Shown here: in pieces, positions 6,811 to 15,543 of the stretch
How positions within the stretch are numbered: the first letter of the stretch is position 1
Layout: every line of letters starts with the position of its first letter
Notes under the pieces: generated by a model
Seen by the model: only the letters and a program-made list of their open reading frames with translations
Told to the model about the DNA's origin: nothing
Databases searched by the model: none
Assembly (NCBI RefSeq): GCF_003944705.1
Contig: NZ_RWIS01000001.1
Span: 774,796 to 838,795 of the forward strand
Length of the DNA: 64,000 nt
Source of the DNA: Hymenobacter metallilatus
Lineage (GTDB): Bacteria > Bacteroidota > Bacteroidia > Cytophagales > Hymenobacteraceae
Direction: 5' to 3'
Made by a program: the position numbers and the translations under genes

Positions 6811-7923
6811 CTACACTGGCTGAATTGTTCCCTGCTGAACCCGGAAACGACGTACATCGTCCGATAAGTCTGCCAGCACGCGGTCCGTACGCTCCAAATG
6901 GGTATCTGTAAGAAAAATCTGCCCGAACGTATGGTTTGCTACCAACTGCATCAGGCGGGTAATGCGCTTCTCATCCAGCCGGTCAAAAATGTCGTCAAGC
7001 AGCAACAAAGGTTTCTGCTGCTTATGCACGGCCAGCGTCTCAAATTGAGCAAGCTTGAGCGCAATAGCAAAGGATTTCTGCTGGCCCTGGGAGCCATACG
7101 ATTTCACCGGCATCCCATCCATCAGAAAAACAAAGTCGTCTTTATGCGGGCCAACAGTTGTTCGTTGCAAGGCCAGGTCCCGGCGCTCCTGTAGGCGTAG
7201 CAGCTTCAGAAAATCGGCCCCGGATACTTCGCTTTTGTAGGTAAGCGTTACCTGCTCCCGCCCATCGGCCAGCTGCTCGTAGTGGCGCTGAAACACGGGC
7301 TCAAACTCCATTAGGAATTCCCGTCGGCGGAGGGCCAGCTGCTCACCTACTGGTGCCAGCTGCTCATCAAGCACCAACAGGTAGTCCCGGTCGTAGCCGG
7401 CCTGGCGGTCAGTAGCAAGCTTAAGAAGTGAATTGCGCTGCTTGAGCAAGTGCGTATACCGAATCAGCTGCTCCAGGTACTGATGGTCTAACTGGGAAAT
7501 AAGACTGTCAAAGTACTTGCGGCGCTCCTCACTGCCCTGCCGTATTAAGTCAGTATCGTAAGGAGAAATCAGCACAACCGGATAGCGGCCTATATGGTCC
7601 GATACCCGTTCGTAGGGCTGCTTATCGTGGGTGAGCGTTTTCTTCTGCCCCTGCCGGAGGCTGCACTGAATGGTTTCACCCTTAGCCTCAGTACCGGAGC
7701 CAAAGCGCCCCTTAATTACAAAGAACTCTTCGCCCTGCTTAATGCTCTGGCTATCGGTAGAAGTGAAAGCACTCTTGGTCAGGGATAAGTAATGAATGGC
7801 ATCAAGCAGATTCGTTTTGCCGCTGCCGTTGTCGCCCACAAAGCAATTGATGTGGGAGGAGAAGCGCAGATTTGCCTCTTCATAGTTTTTGAAAAACAGC
7901 AGATGGAGGCTTTCTAGGTTCAT
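6811..7923 (-). CDS. recF: DNA replication and repair protein RecF
   Basis: A 370-residue SMC-like ATPase that loads RecA at gapped DNA together with RecO and RecR. The Walker A motif GDNGSGKT is at residues 30-37. The ABC-type signature region is YGSQGQQKSFAIALKLAQ, and the Walker B region is LLLLDDIFDRLDEKR. Length is normal for the family. ATG 7923 is set by the family N-terminus (MNLESLHLLFFKNYEE); the frame extends to 8163 only by running antisense through pdhA. It is divergent from pdhA with 68 bp between starts and probably co-transcribed with dciA. Confidence 0.95.
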   Translation of the reverse strand: MNLESLHLLFFKNYEEANLRFSSHINCFVGDNGSGKTNLLDAIHYLSLTKSAFTSTDSQSIKQGEEFFVIKGRFGSGTEAKGETIQCSLRQGQKKTLTHDKQPYERVSDHIGRYPVVLISPYDTDLIRQGSEERRKYFDSLISQLDHQYLEQLIRYTHLLKQRNSLLKLATDRQAGYDRDYLLVLDEQLAPVGEQLALRRREFLMEFEPVFQRHYEQLADGREQVTLTYKSEVSGADFLKLLRLQERRDLALQRTTVGPHKDDFVFLMDGMPVKSYGSQGQQKSFAIALKLAQFETLAVHKQQKPLLLLDDIFDRLDEKRITRLMQLVANHTFGQIFLTDTHLERTDRVLADLSDDVRRFRVQQGTIQPV

Positions 7924-7954
7924 GCTTAAGGTTCGGAATTGCAATCCTTTTACG

Positions 7955-7962
7955 TACTTTCG
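7955..7962 (+). promoter_or_regulatory. Candidate -7 element for pdhA
   Basis: TACTTTCG matches TAnnTTTG at all but one fixed position and lies 29 bp before the pdhA ATG. No good -33 TTG is found at the expected distance, so support is modest. Confidence 0.35.
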
Positions 7963-7991
7963 CATCCCAAACGCGAACAACCGAAAGCAAG

Positions 7992-9164
7992 ATGGCGGAG
8001 ACGAAAGTAAAGGCTGCCCCCAAGGCTTCCAATTCGACGAAGAAATCGTCGGCCCCGAAAGCGGCCCCCAAGGGCAAAGCTGCGGCAACTGCCAAGCAGC
8101 CTGATCCGGTATTGCCGGCTGCCAACGCAGAGGCAAAAGCGGCCACCGGCGCCCCCAAAGCAACGACCCCTACCAAACTGGAATTTTCGAAGGAAACCTA
8201 CCTCGCATGGTATGAGCAGATGCAGCTCATGCGCAAGTTTGAGGAGAAGGCTGGCCAGTTGTACGGACAGCAGAAGATTAAAGGTTTCTGCCACCTCTAC
8301 ATTGGCCAGGAGGCGTGTGTGGCCGGTGCCGTCTCGGCCCTCACCAAGGACGACAAGTGGATTACTGCTTATCGTGACCATGCCCACCCGCTGGCACTGG
8401 GTACCTCACCCAACGCCATCATGGCCGAGCTGTTTGCCAAAGCTACCGGCTGCTCGAAGGGCAAAGGGGGCTCTATGCACATCTTCGATAAGGAAGTAAA
8501 CTTTATGGGTGGCCACGGCATAGTAGGAGCGCAGGTTCCGATGGGGGCCGGCATTGCCTTTGCCGAGAAATACAATAAAACCGGCAACCTGTGCATCGCC
8601 TACATGGGCGACGGGGCCGTGCGCCAGGGTGCTCTGCACGAGGCCTTCAACATGGCCATGCTGTGGAAGCTGCCGGTTATTTTCGTGGTGGAAAACAATG
8701 GCTACGCCATGGGTACCTCAGTGCAGCGTACCTCCAATGTAACGGAGCTTTACCACATTGGCCGTGGCTATGATATGCCTTCCGAGCCGGTAAATGCCAT
8801 GAACGTGGAAGACGTGCACAACGCCGTAGCCCGTGCCGCTGAGCGGGCCCGGGCCGGCGAAGGTCCCACGTTCCTGGAGTTTAAAACCTACCGCTACAAA
8901 GGGCACTCCATGAGTGACCCCGCCAAGTATCGCACCAAGGAAGAGCTGGAGGACTATCGTTCCCGCGACTCCATTGAGGCGGTGCGTCATACCATCCTGA
9001 CCCACAACTTGGCCACGGAGGAGGACCTGGCGGCTATTGATGAGAAAATCAAAGCCCAGGTGCAGGAGTCGGTAGAGTTTGCAGAAAGCTCCCCGTACCC
9101 CACGGCCGATGAGTTGTTCAAGGACGTGTACGTGCAGCAGGACTACCCTTATATCCGCGACTAG
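7992..9164 (+). CDS. pdhA: Pyruvate dehydrogenase E1 component, alpha subunit
   Basis: A 390-residue thiamine-diphosphate enzyme that decarboxylates pyruvate for the pyruvate dehydrogenase complex. The ThDP/Mg motif is present as GDGAVRQGALHEAFNMA, followed by VIFVVENN. The phosphorylation-loop region YRYKGHSMSDPAKYR is also conserved. The first 60 residues are an Ala/Lys/Pro-rich low-complexity extension not seen in most orthologues; the catalytic domain starts near EFSKETYLAWYEQM. The beta subunit and E2/E3 genes are not adjacent, so this subunit gene is separated from the rest of the complex. It is followed after 54 bp by the TPR gene on the same strand. Confidence 0.93.
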   Translation: MAETKVKAAPKASNSTKKSSAPKAAPKGKAAATAKQPDPVLPAANAEAKAATGAPKATTPTKLEFSKETYLAWYEQMQLMRKFEEKAGQLYGQQKIKGFCHLYIGQEACVAGAVSALTKDDKWITAYRDHAHPLALGTSPNAIMAELFAKATGCSKGKGGSMHIFDKEVNFMGGHGIVGAQVPMGAGIAFAEKYNKTGNLCIAYMGDGAVRQGALHEAFNMAMLWKLPVIFVVENNGYAMGTSVQRTSNVTELYHIGRGYDMPSEPVNAMNVEDVHNAVARAAERARAGEGPTFLEFKTYRYKGHSMSDPAKYRTKEELEDYRSRDSIEAVRHTILTHNLATEEDLAAIDEKIKAQVQESVEFAESSPYPTADELFKDVYVQQDYPYIRD

Positions 9165-9218
9165 TCAGGCGGAAGCCCATCAGGCCGTAGATATCGGCCG
9201 CCTTTTCGAGTAACTCAC

Positions 9219-9995
9219 ATGTCGAAGATTCCTTTCACCGGTAAAAGCCAGCAAGCCCGTCAGCAGCAACAGCGCGTCGTCTCGTCGGATCCGTTGCAGC
9301 CTGCCGAAGCCTATAACCCCGAGCATCCGTTGTTGGAAGACCCCGATGCCCTGGCCCTGCGCCTAGCCGAGTCGGAGGACTTTCTGCGTCGTAATAAGAA
9401 TATACTGCTGGGCTTGATGAGCATAGTAGTGCTGGCCATAGCCGCGGGCTTTGGCTACTATATGTGGCGTGGCTCCCAGGATACTAAAGGCCAGGCAGTC
9501 ATGTTTCAGGCGGTAGACTATTGGGAAGCCGATTCGTTGAACAAGGCACTCAAGGGCGACGGACGCAACCTGGGTCTGGAAAGGGTAGCAGCGGAGTACA
9601 GCGGTACCGATGCCGGCAATCTGGCCAACTTTTATGCGGGCGTGGCCTCCCTGAAAAAGGGCGAGTACAAAAAGGCCATTGACTATCTGGAGGACTTTAG
9701 CTCCGACGACTACTTGGTGCAGGCCCGGGCCTTCGCACTGATTGGGGATGCCCACTTAGAGTTGAACCAGGCGAAGGAGGCAGCCAACTTCTACAACAAA
9801 GCGGCCACCCACAACGCCAACGAGTTTTTCTCGCCTGGCTACCTGCTCAAGGAAGCTACTGCCCGGGAACTGGCCAAAGATTACGAGGGAGCCATTGCTG
9901 CCTACGACAAGATTATTACGGACTACGCCACAGCCGCCGAGGTAACTGAGGCTAAGCAGTACAAAGCCCGGGCCGAGGGACTGGCAGGCAAGTAA
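9219..9995 (+). CDS. Membrane-anchored tetratricopeptide repeat protein
   Basis: A 258-residue protein with a cytoplasmic Gln-rich N-terminus, one transmembrane helix at about 62-83 (ILLGLMSIVVLAIAAGFGYY) and a periplasmic TPR region. Repeat-like segments include NFYAGVASLKKGEYKKAIDY, ARAFALIGDAHLELNQAKEA and YEGAIAAYDKIITDYA. The layout is that of the YfgM-like family, which works with secretion and chaperone systems, but the exact role is unknown. I recall this protein beside ribH and recF in many Bacteroidota, and pdhA appears to be placed between them here. A terminator follows. Confidence 0.82.
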   Translation: MSKIPFTGKSQQARQQQQRVVSSDPLQPAEAYNPEHPLLEDPDALALRLAESEDFLRRNKNILLGLMSIVVLAIAAGFGYYMWRGSQDTKGQAVMFQAVDYWEADSLNKALKGDGRNLGLERVAAEYSGTDAGNLANFYAGVASLKKGEYKKAIDYLEDFSSDDYLVQARAFALIGDAHLELNQAKEAANFYNKAATHNANEFFSPGYLLKEATARELAKDYEGAIAAYDKIITDYATAAEVTEAKQYKARAEGLAGK

Positions 9996-10042
9996 AATTA
10001 CGGATAGCGCAAATTTTGCAGACTCCGCGGATAACAAAGGAG

Positions 10043-10068
10043 AAGGACGGCTACAGGCCGTCCTTTTC
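10043..10068 (+). terminator. Terminator after the TPR gene
   Basis: AAGGACGGC (10043-10051) and GCCGTCCTT (10057-10065) form a 9-bp stem with a TACAG loop. TTTTCGC follows on the + strand. Confidence 0.8.
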
Positions 10069-10201
10069 GCTTTAGGGTAAGGGCAGAACCTGTTGAGCAT
10101 TTTCAGGTTCTGCGTATTAAATCCGGCACATACGCACACAACTGGCCCCGGGCCGTCTGCGCGGCTGTGCCATCCACCTCATCCGCCTCATCAGCGCTTC
10201 T

Positions 10202-10678
10202 ATGGCCACTTCCCTCAAAAACCTGAGCGACTATACTTCCGACCATTTCATCGACATCAGCGACAAGCGCTTTGGGCTGGTGGTAGCCGAATGGAACCGC
10301 GAGATTACCGACACCTTAGCCCAGGGTGCCTACGACACGCTGCTGAAGCACGGAGCCAAGCCCGAGAACATCTACCGCAATACTGTGCCGGGTAGCTTCG
10401 AGCTGACGCTGGGGGCCCAGCTACTGGCCCAGCATGAGGAAATTGATGCCGTAATCTGCCTGGGGGTGGTTATCAAAGGCGAAACCAAGCACGACGACTA
10501 CATCTGCCACGCAGTAGCCAGCGGCATCACCAACGTGGGACTGAAGTTCAACAAGCCCGTCATTTTTGGACTGGTTACCACCAACACCCTGGAGCAGGCC
10601 TGGGACCGGGCCGGTGGCAAGCATGGCAACAAAGGCGTAGAAGGAGCAGTGGCTGCCATCCATATGCTAGGTTTTTAA
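10202..10678 (+). CDS. ribH: 6,7-dimethyl-8-ribityllumazine synthase
   Basis: A 158-residue enzyme that condenses 5-amino-6-ribitylaminouracil with dihydroxybutanone phosphate in riboflavin synthesis. The catalytic histidine is His97 in KGETKHDDYI, and the substrate-binding elements WN (31-32), PGSFEL (63-68) and GVVIKGET are intact. Length is normal; the family forms pentamers or 60-mer capsids. There are no other rib genes here and no FMN-riboswitch-like folding is evident upstream. It sits alone between a terminator and a 285-bp gap. Confidence 0.95.
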   Translation: MATSLKNLSDYTSDHFIDISDKRFGLVVAEWNREITDTLAQGAYDTLLKHGAKPENIYRNTVPGSFELTLGAQLLAQHEEIDAVICLGVVIKGETKHDDYICHAVASGITNVGLKFNKPVIFGLVTTNTLEQAWDRAGGKHGNKGVEGAVAAIHMLGF

Positions 10679-10769
10679 GCAGCCGTTGCCTCTGGGTGCT
10701 GTAGGCTCCCGCGTTTTCCGGGTTAAAGTAGCCGGCCGATGGTATCGTGCTGATTAGCGGACAAAACCG

Positions 10770-10777
10770 TAGCTTTG
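10770..10777 (+). promoter_or_regulatory. -7 element in the gap before the DksA-like gene
   Basis: TAGCTTTG is a full match to TAnnTTTG, but lies 186 bp before the next gene and has no clear -33 TTG. A second, weaker candidate TATCTTTT at 10932-10939 is 24 bp before the ATG and could be the real promoter. Nothing else is visible in the 10679-10963 gap. Confidence 0.3.
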
Positions 10778-10963
10778 CGGCCGGAAAACGTCTGGCCAAC
10801 AAATGCTCCCGATAGTGACGGTAACACCAACTGCTACCGGCCGCGTGCAAACGGTAAACTTATTAGCACAGGCTACTGTTGGGCGTAACTACTGACATTT
10901 GCTGGGTAACCAACGCCGACAGCCTAGGTAGTATCTTTTTACACATCATCTTCCTGCAACGAC

Positions 10964-11347
10964 ATGAGTGAAGCACCCTTACGCTATTCCAGGGAAGAAC
11001 TGGCCGAGTTTGAGCAAATTATTCAGGAGAAGCTCACGGCCGCCCGCAAGGAAGTAGCGTTCATCAAAGAAACCCTGAGCCGCAAGAACGACTCGGGCAC
11101 CGATAACACGGCTTCTTCTTCGAAGGTGCTGGAAGATGGTGCCGATACGGCCGAGAAGGAAAGCCTGAACCAGTTGGCTTCCCGCCAGATGAAATTTATC
11201 CAGCAGCTCGAAAACGCCCTCATTCGCATCAAGAATGGCACCTACGGGGTATGTATCGGTACGGGTAAGCTGATTCCGAAGGAACGCCTGCGGGCGGTGC
11301 CGCACACCCAGCACTCCATTGAAGCTAAAATGGCCCGCCGCGACTAG
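10964..11347 (+). CDS. TraR/DksA-family protein with degenerate zinc finger
   Basis: A 127-residue protein with the DksA/TraR layout: a long N-terminal coiled coil (residues 8-40 and 62-92, with the polar tip around KVLEDGADTAEKE) and a C-terminal domain beginning NGTYGVCIGTGKLIPKERLRAVP. The four-cysteine zinc finger of classical DksA is reduced to one Cys (Cys97), a state I know from other Bacteroidota homologues. The family binds the RNA polymerase secondary channel and tunes transcription, often with ppGpp. Whether this variant does so is inference. It is a single-gene unit with a possible promoter at 10932. Confidence 0.85.
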   Translation: MSEAPLRYSREELAEFEQIIQEKLTAARKEVAFIKETLSRKNDSGTDNTASSSKVLEDGADTAEKESLNQLASRQMKFIQQLENALIRIKNGTYGVCIGTGKLIPKERLRAVPHTQHSIEAKMARRD

Positions 11348-11514
11348 AAGCGGCTGGTCCCATGTACTGCCCGGATTTGTGCCTTGGTTTTGTAGCAATA
11401 CAAAAGCGGGGCGGCAAGTCCGGGCACTGTTTTCGGAGACCCGGCGTTAGCCTGTTTCCTGTTTTTGATTATCCACTTTTCCCGTAGCGATACGGTACAT
11501 ACGCTTCTACCACC

Positions 11515-13320
11515 ATGGGTAAGAAACATTTTTCTGGCGACGCCCCCGGCCGCAAAGGCCGCTCTACCGGCTCCGGTCGGCCTTCCGGCAACTCCGACGG
11601 GTTCCGCAAGTTTGTGCAGCCGGGCCAGGAGCGGGCCGAGCGGGCTTCGGGCGACAATGCCCGCTTCGGGCAGCGCCCCGACCGGGACGATACCCGCCGG
11701 AGCAACAACGACCGTTCGTCGTTCGGGCGCTCGGGAGGCGGTAGCTTCGGCGGCCCCCGCAAGTTTGGTACTACTGGTAGCTTCGGTGGCCCCCGCAAGT
11801 TTGGAACCCCTACCGGCGGCGGCAGCCGCGACGGTCGTTCTTACCGGGGCGATGATACGCGCCGCCCTGCGGAGGGCAGCCGCGAGGAGCGGCCGGTGCG
11901 CAATTTTGAGTCCCGTCAGACCTGGCAGGGCCAGCCTTACCGCCAGGAGGGTAAGCCTGCCGTACCCCGTGGCCTGCCTGGGGAGCGGAACCGGAAATTT
12001 GTGAAGCAAAACCCTACTCCGGAAGAACAGGCTACGCGCCCGGAGAGCTTCCGCCCGCAGGCTGCAGAAGAGCGCCCAACACGAAGTTCCTTTACCGGCG
12101 ACCGGGAGATACGTCCGGCCCGGCCTTTCGATTTCCGGGGCCGCCCCACGGACATGGAGAACGAGCGGCCGGAGCGCCCAACTCGCTTTGCGGGCGAGGA
12201 GCGCCGGGAGCGACCCGCCCGTCGGGAGGATAGTGCTGGTTCGGAACGGCGGGATTTTGGCAGCCGCAAGCCCCAGGGCTTCGGCGGCGGTGCAGCGGGC
12301 GAAAGACGCGCCAGCCGGCCTGGCTCGTTCGGAGAGAAGCGCGAAGGTCGTCCGTTTGAGAAAGACCGGCGCTTTGATAGCCCCCGGGGTACCGACCGCT
12401 CAGCTATCCGTTCGTTTGAGGAGCGGCCCAAGCGGGCTCACGACGAGTACGTGGGCCGGGGCCCGCAGCAGGTGCCGAATGCCAACCAGGCCGGCAAGCG
12501 CAAGTACGGCGAGGTAGCCGGCGAGGCTCCCGACTATAAAAACCTCAAGCACTACGAAGAAGATAAAACCCGGGGCAACAAGCGCCGCCGCGAGGAGGAC
12601 GAGTTGAACACCGGTGAGGTGCGCCTGAACCGCTACATTGCCAACGCGGGTATCTGCTCCCGCCGGGAAGCCGATGCGCTGATTGCTGCTGGCGAAATCA
12701 AAGTGAATGGAGAGGTGGTAACGGAAATGGGCTACAAAGTACAGCCCTCCGATACCGTACAGTACGGCAAGACCAACCTCAACCGCGAAAAGCAGGTATA
12801 CGTGCTGCTGAACAAGCCCAAGGACTACCTCACAACCACCGACGACCCCGAAGGCCGCCGCACCGTAATGGAGCTGATTAAGGGCGCCTCAAAGGAGCGG
12901 GTGTTCCCGGTGGGCCGCTTGGACCGCAACACCACAGGCCTGCTGCTCTTCACCAACGACGGGGAAGTGGCGCAGAAACTCTCCCATCCCTCGCACCGCA
13001 ATAAGAAAATCTACCAAGTAGAGCTGGACAAGCCTCTCACACCTGAGCACCTGGCCCAGATTGCGGAGGGCTTAGTGTTGGAAGATGGCAAAGCGGAGGT
13101 AGACGATGTGGCCGTGGTAGCTGGCAATCCGCACTTTGTGGGCGTGGAAATCCATATTGGCCGCAACCGCATTGTGCGTCGCATCTTTGAGCACCTGGGC
13201 TACGACGTGGTAACCCTGGACCGGGTACAATACGCTGGCCTGACCAAAAAAGACCTGCCCCGGGGCAAATGGCGCTTTCTCACGGAGAAAGAAGTTATCC
13301 GGCTCAAGTATTTCATGTAA
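11515..13320 (+). CDS. rRNA pseudouridine synthase (RluB/RsuA type) with RG-rich extension
   Basis: A 601-residue protein. The enzymatic part is the last 235 residues: an S4 RNA-binding domain (about 368-430, VRLNRYIANAGICSRREADA) and a pseudouridine synthase domain with the catalytic Asp470 in GRLDRNTTGLLLFTNDG. This class isomerises one uridine in 16S or 23S rRNA. The first 365 residues are low-complexity, rich in Arg, Gly, Ser, Glu and Pro, and include a near-exact repeat of SFGGPRKFGT. This resembles disordered RNA-binding RGG regions and is far longer than the usual tail. ATG 11515 is the first start in frame. The protein is probably associated with ribosome assembly. Confidence 0.9.
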   Translation: MGKKHFSGDAPGRKGRSTGSGRPSGNSDGFRKFVQPGQERAERASGDNARFGQRPDRDDTRRSNNDRSSFGRSGGGSFGGPRKFGTTGSFGGPRKFGTPTGGGSRDGRSYRGDDTRRPAEGSREERPVRNFESRQTWQGQPYRQEGKPAVPRGLPGERNRKFVKQNPTPEEQATRPESFRPQAAEERPTRSSFTGDREIRPARPFDFRGRPTDMENERPERPTRFAGEERRERPARREDSAGSERRDFGSRKPQGFGGGAAGERRASRPGSFGEKREGRPFEKDRRFDSPRGTDRSAIRSFEERPKRAHDEYVGRGPQQVPNANQAGKRKYGEVAGEAPDYKNLKHYEEDKTRGNKRRREEDELNTGEVRLNRYIANAGICSRREADALIAAGEIKVNGEVVTEMGYKVQPSDTVQYGKTNLNREKQVYVLLNKPKDYLTTTDDPEGRRTVMELIKGASKERVFPVGRLDRNTTGLLLFTNDGEVAQKLSHPSHRNKKIYQVELDKPLTPEHLAQIAEGLVLEDGKAEVDDVAVVAGNPHFVGVEIHIGRNRIVRRIFEHLGYDVVTLDRVQYAGLTKKDLPRGKWRFLTEKEVIRLKYFM

Positions 13321-13364
13321 GCACGCAACCGCCCGTTGGGTGGTGGACTCTTGGTAGTGAAGAA

Positions 13365-13423
13365 GCAAATGAGTGATTGAATGAAGCTCCTGGTGCAAAG
13401 GCTTCATTGAATCACTCATTTGC
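13365..13423. terminator. Long hairpin downstream of the pseudouridine synthase
   Basis: Two 23-nt arms (13365-13387 and 13401-13423) pair with one mismatch around a 13-nt loop. No T-run follows, so it may be a transcript end by processing or simply a repeat. The following ACTCAATTACTC resembles words at 19031-19057. Confidence 0.5.
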
Positions 13424-13450
13424 TCAGATACTCAATTACTCAGCTACTCC

Positions 13451-14194
13451 TTGCGTACCCTGGCTCTCGATATTGGCAACACGGCCGTGAAATACGGCTG
13501 TTTTGAGGCGGATGCTTTGCTGGAAACAGCAGCCGGTCAAACGGCGGCCCAGGTGCGGGCAGTGGTACAGCGCCTGCAGCCCGAGCACGTGGTGCTGGCC
13601 TCCGTGGCCGAAGCCACCGACCCCTGGACCGCCGAGTTGCGCCAACTGGTGCCGGGTACAGTGCTGGAGTTTGCTCCGGCTGCTACGGCACTGCCCATCC
13701 GCAACGCCTATGCCACTCCCCACACGCTGGGCGCCGACCGATTGGCAGCGGCGGTAGGGGCGGCCTGGTTGCTGCCGGGGCGGCCGGTGGTGGTGGTGGA
13801 TGCAGGTACGGCCATCAAGTGCGACCTGGTTGCGGCCGACGGTACGTTTCAGGGGGGCAGCATTTCGCCGGGCCTGGCTATGCGGTTCAAGGCGCTGAAC
13901 ACGTTTACCGGGCGGCTGCCGCTCATCGACCTGCCCACCGACCGGGCCGCTACGGTCCCCCTCACCGGCGACGATACCCAATCCTCCATCCGGAGTGGGG
14001 TGCTGAACGGGGCGGCGGCTGAAGTGCGCGGTATGCTGGCCGAGTATGAGGCGCAGTTTCCGCAGCTGGCAGTGGTGCTGGCGGGCGGCGACGCGCCATT
14101 TTTCCGCACCCGGCTGAAACGACCTATCTTTGTTGTTCCGGAGCTCGTGCTACTTGGGCTCCACCGAATTTTAGTACATCATGTCTCAACCTAA
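13451..14194 (+). CDS. coaX: Type III pantothenate kinase
   Basis: A 247-residue ASKHA-fold kinase that makes the first committed step of CoA synthesis (pantothenate to 4'-phosphopantothenate). The N-terminal phosphate-binding motif DIGNT (7-11), the GADR loop in LGADRLAAAVGA, the VDAGTA motif and the C-terminal VVLAGGDA are present. The start is TTG 13451; no ATG precedes DIGNT closely, and the family begins 5-7 residues before that motif. Its end overlaps the start of the next gene by 14 bp, indicating an operon with the outer-membrane protein, lptC and the small membrane protein. Confidence 0.92.
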   Translation: MRTLALDIGNTAVKYGCFEADALLETAAGQTAAQVRAVVQRLQPEHVVLASVAEATDPWTAELRQLVPGTVLEFAPAATALPIRNAYATPHTLGADRLAAAVGAAWLLPGRPVVVVDAGTAIKCDLVAADGTFQGGSISPGLAMRFKALNTFTGRLPLIDLPTDRAATVPLTGDDTQSSIRSGVLNGAAAEVRGMLAEYEAQFPQLAVVLAGGDAPFFRTRLKRPIFVVPELVLLGLHRILVHHVST

Positions 14195-15533
14195 CTTTTC
14201 CGGCCTTGCCGGTGGTCTTTCGCTGCTGGGGCTGCTGGCAGCCTCACCGGCCGTACTGGGCCAGGGCCTCGGCAACTCGCCCTATTCCCGCCTGGGCCTC
14301 GGCGACGCCAGCCTGAACGCAGGGGGCGTCCGGCAGATGGGCATGGGAGGGATTGGCGTAGCGGCACCCAACAGCGTAAACGTAAATGAGCTGAACCCGG
14401 CCCTGGTGTACTATACCAACCGCACCACGTTCGAAGCCGGTTTTACCGGGCAGTTTAAAACCCTGCGCAATACCGTGAGCAGCCAGCGTACTGGTTCGGC
14501 TACGTTGGGCTACCTGGCGCTGGCCGTGCCCATTAACCGCCGCTGGGCCAGTGTTATTGGCCTGAAACCCTACAGCACGGTTGACTACGAATCGAGGACG
14601 CTGGATAACACCATTCAGGGCGACCCTGCCTCGCAGGTGGAGAAGCGCTACACAGGCTCGGGCGGCCTGGCGGAGGCCTACATGAGCCACGCCGTGCGCC
14701 TGGCCAAGGGCCTGACGGCCGGTGCCTCGGCCGGCTACGTGTTCGGCAGCATCGACCAGGAAGCCAGTACCCGCATCAGCACCCCGACGGTAGCCCTGGA
14801 TCTTTCCAACCGGGATATTTATCAGCAGCACGTGCGCTACTCCGATTTTGCGTTTCGCACGGGTCTGCACTACCGGGGGCAGATCAAAGAAAAGCTGAGC
14901 TACAACATTGGGGGTACGTACAGCTTCCGCTCCAACCTGAACGGCACGCGCAGCATCAGCCTGTTGCGGGAAGACTATAATAGCATTCAGATTGGCTCCA
15001 CGGCGCTGGAAACCGACGCCAAAGGCAAAGCCCGCGTGCCCGCCCTCACGCAGATTGGCATCAGCCTTGACAACAACCGCAGCTGGAGCCTGAGCGCCGA
15101 AGCAGCCCGCCAGGAATGGTCGCAGTTCCGGGCCTTTGGCGAGCAGGGCGGCTCCTCGGGCATTGCCCTGAGCGACACCTATCGGTTTGGGGTTGGGGGC
15201 GAGCTAACGCCCGATGCCACCTCGGTGGATAATTACTTCAAGCGGGTAACGTACCGGGCCGGCCTGAACATGGCTCAGCTGCCCTACCGCCCCGGCGGCA
15301 ACACCCTCTACGACCGGTCGGTGAGCTGGGGCTTTGCCCTGCCGCTGCCCACCGCTACCCCGCTTGATGCCACGGTTATCAGCCTGGGCTTCACCTACGG
15401 ACAGCGCGGTAACACCGACATGCTGCGGTATTCCGATGGTACTACCGAGCGCAACGTGAAGGAAGACTATATCCGGATGCAGCTGGGCGTGACCCTCAAC
15501 AACCGGTGGTTTATCAAGCGCCGCATTGAATAG
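14181..15533 (+). CDS. Outer-membrane beta-barrel protein, function unknown
   Basis: A 450-residue protein with a signal peptide (cleavage likely after AVLGQ) and a mature N-terminus GNSPYSRLGLGD, which is typical of a Bacteroidota OMP family that I recall lying between coaX and lptC. Amphipathic beta strands with alternating aromatic residues run to the C-terminus. The motif MGMGGIGVAAPNSVNVNELNPA is like that of FadL/PorV-type barrels, so lipid or hydrophobic-ligand transport is possible. It overlaps coaX by 14 bp and lptC follows after 10 bp. Confidence 0.75.
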   Translation: MSQPNFSGLAGGLSLLGLLAASPAVLGQGLGNSPYSRLGLGDASLNAGGVRQMGMGGIGVAAPNSVNVNELNPALVYYTNRTTFEAGFTGQFKTLRNTVSSQRTGSATLGYLALAVPINRRWASVIGLKPYSTVDYESRTLDNTIQGDPASQVEKRYTGSGGLAEAYMSHAVRLAKGLTAGASAGYVFGSIDQEASTRISTPTVALDLSNRDIYQQHVRYSDFAFRTGLHYRGQIKEKLSYNIGGTYSFRSNLNGTRSISLLREDYNSIQIGSTALETDAKGKARVPALTQIGISLDNNRSWSLSAEAARQEWSQFRAFGEQGGSSGIALSDTYRFGVGGELTPDATSVDNYFKRVTYRAGLNMAQLPYRPGGNTLYDRSVSWGFALPLPTATPLDATVISLGFTYGQRGNTDMLRYSDGTTERNVKEDYIRMQLGVTLNNRWFIKRRIE

Positions 15534-15543
15534 AACCCTGGCC

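Noticed and set aside
10803..10895. A 30-codon ORF in the gap before the DksA-like gene
   Set aside because: No start context, conservation or motif supports it, and the TAGCTTTG upstream is not at a convincing distance with a -33 box.
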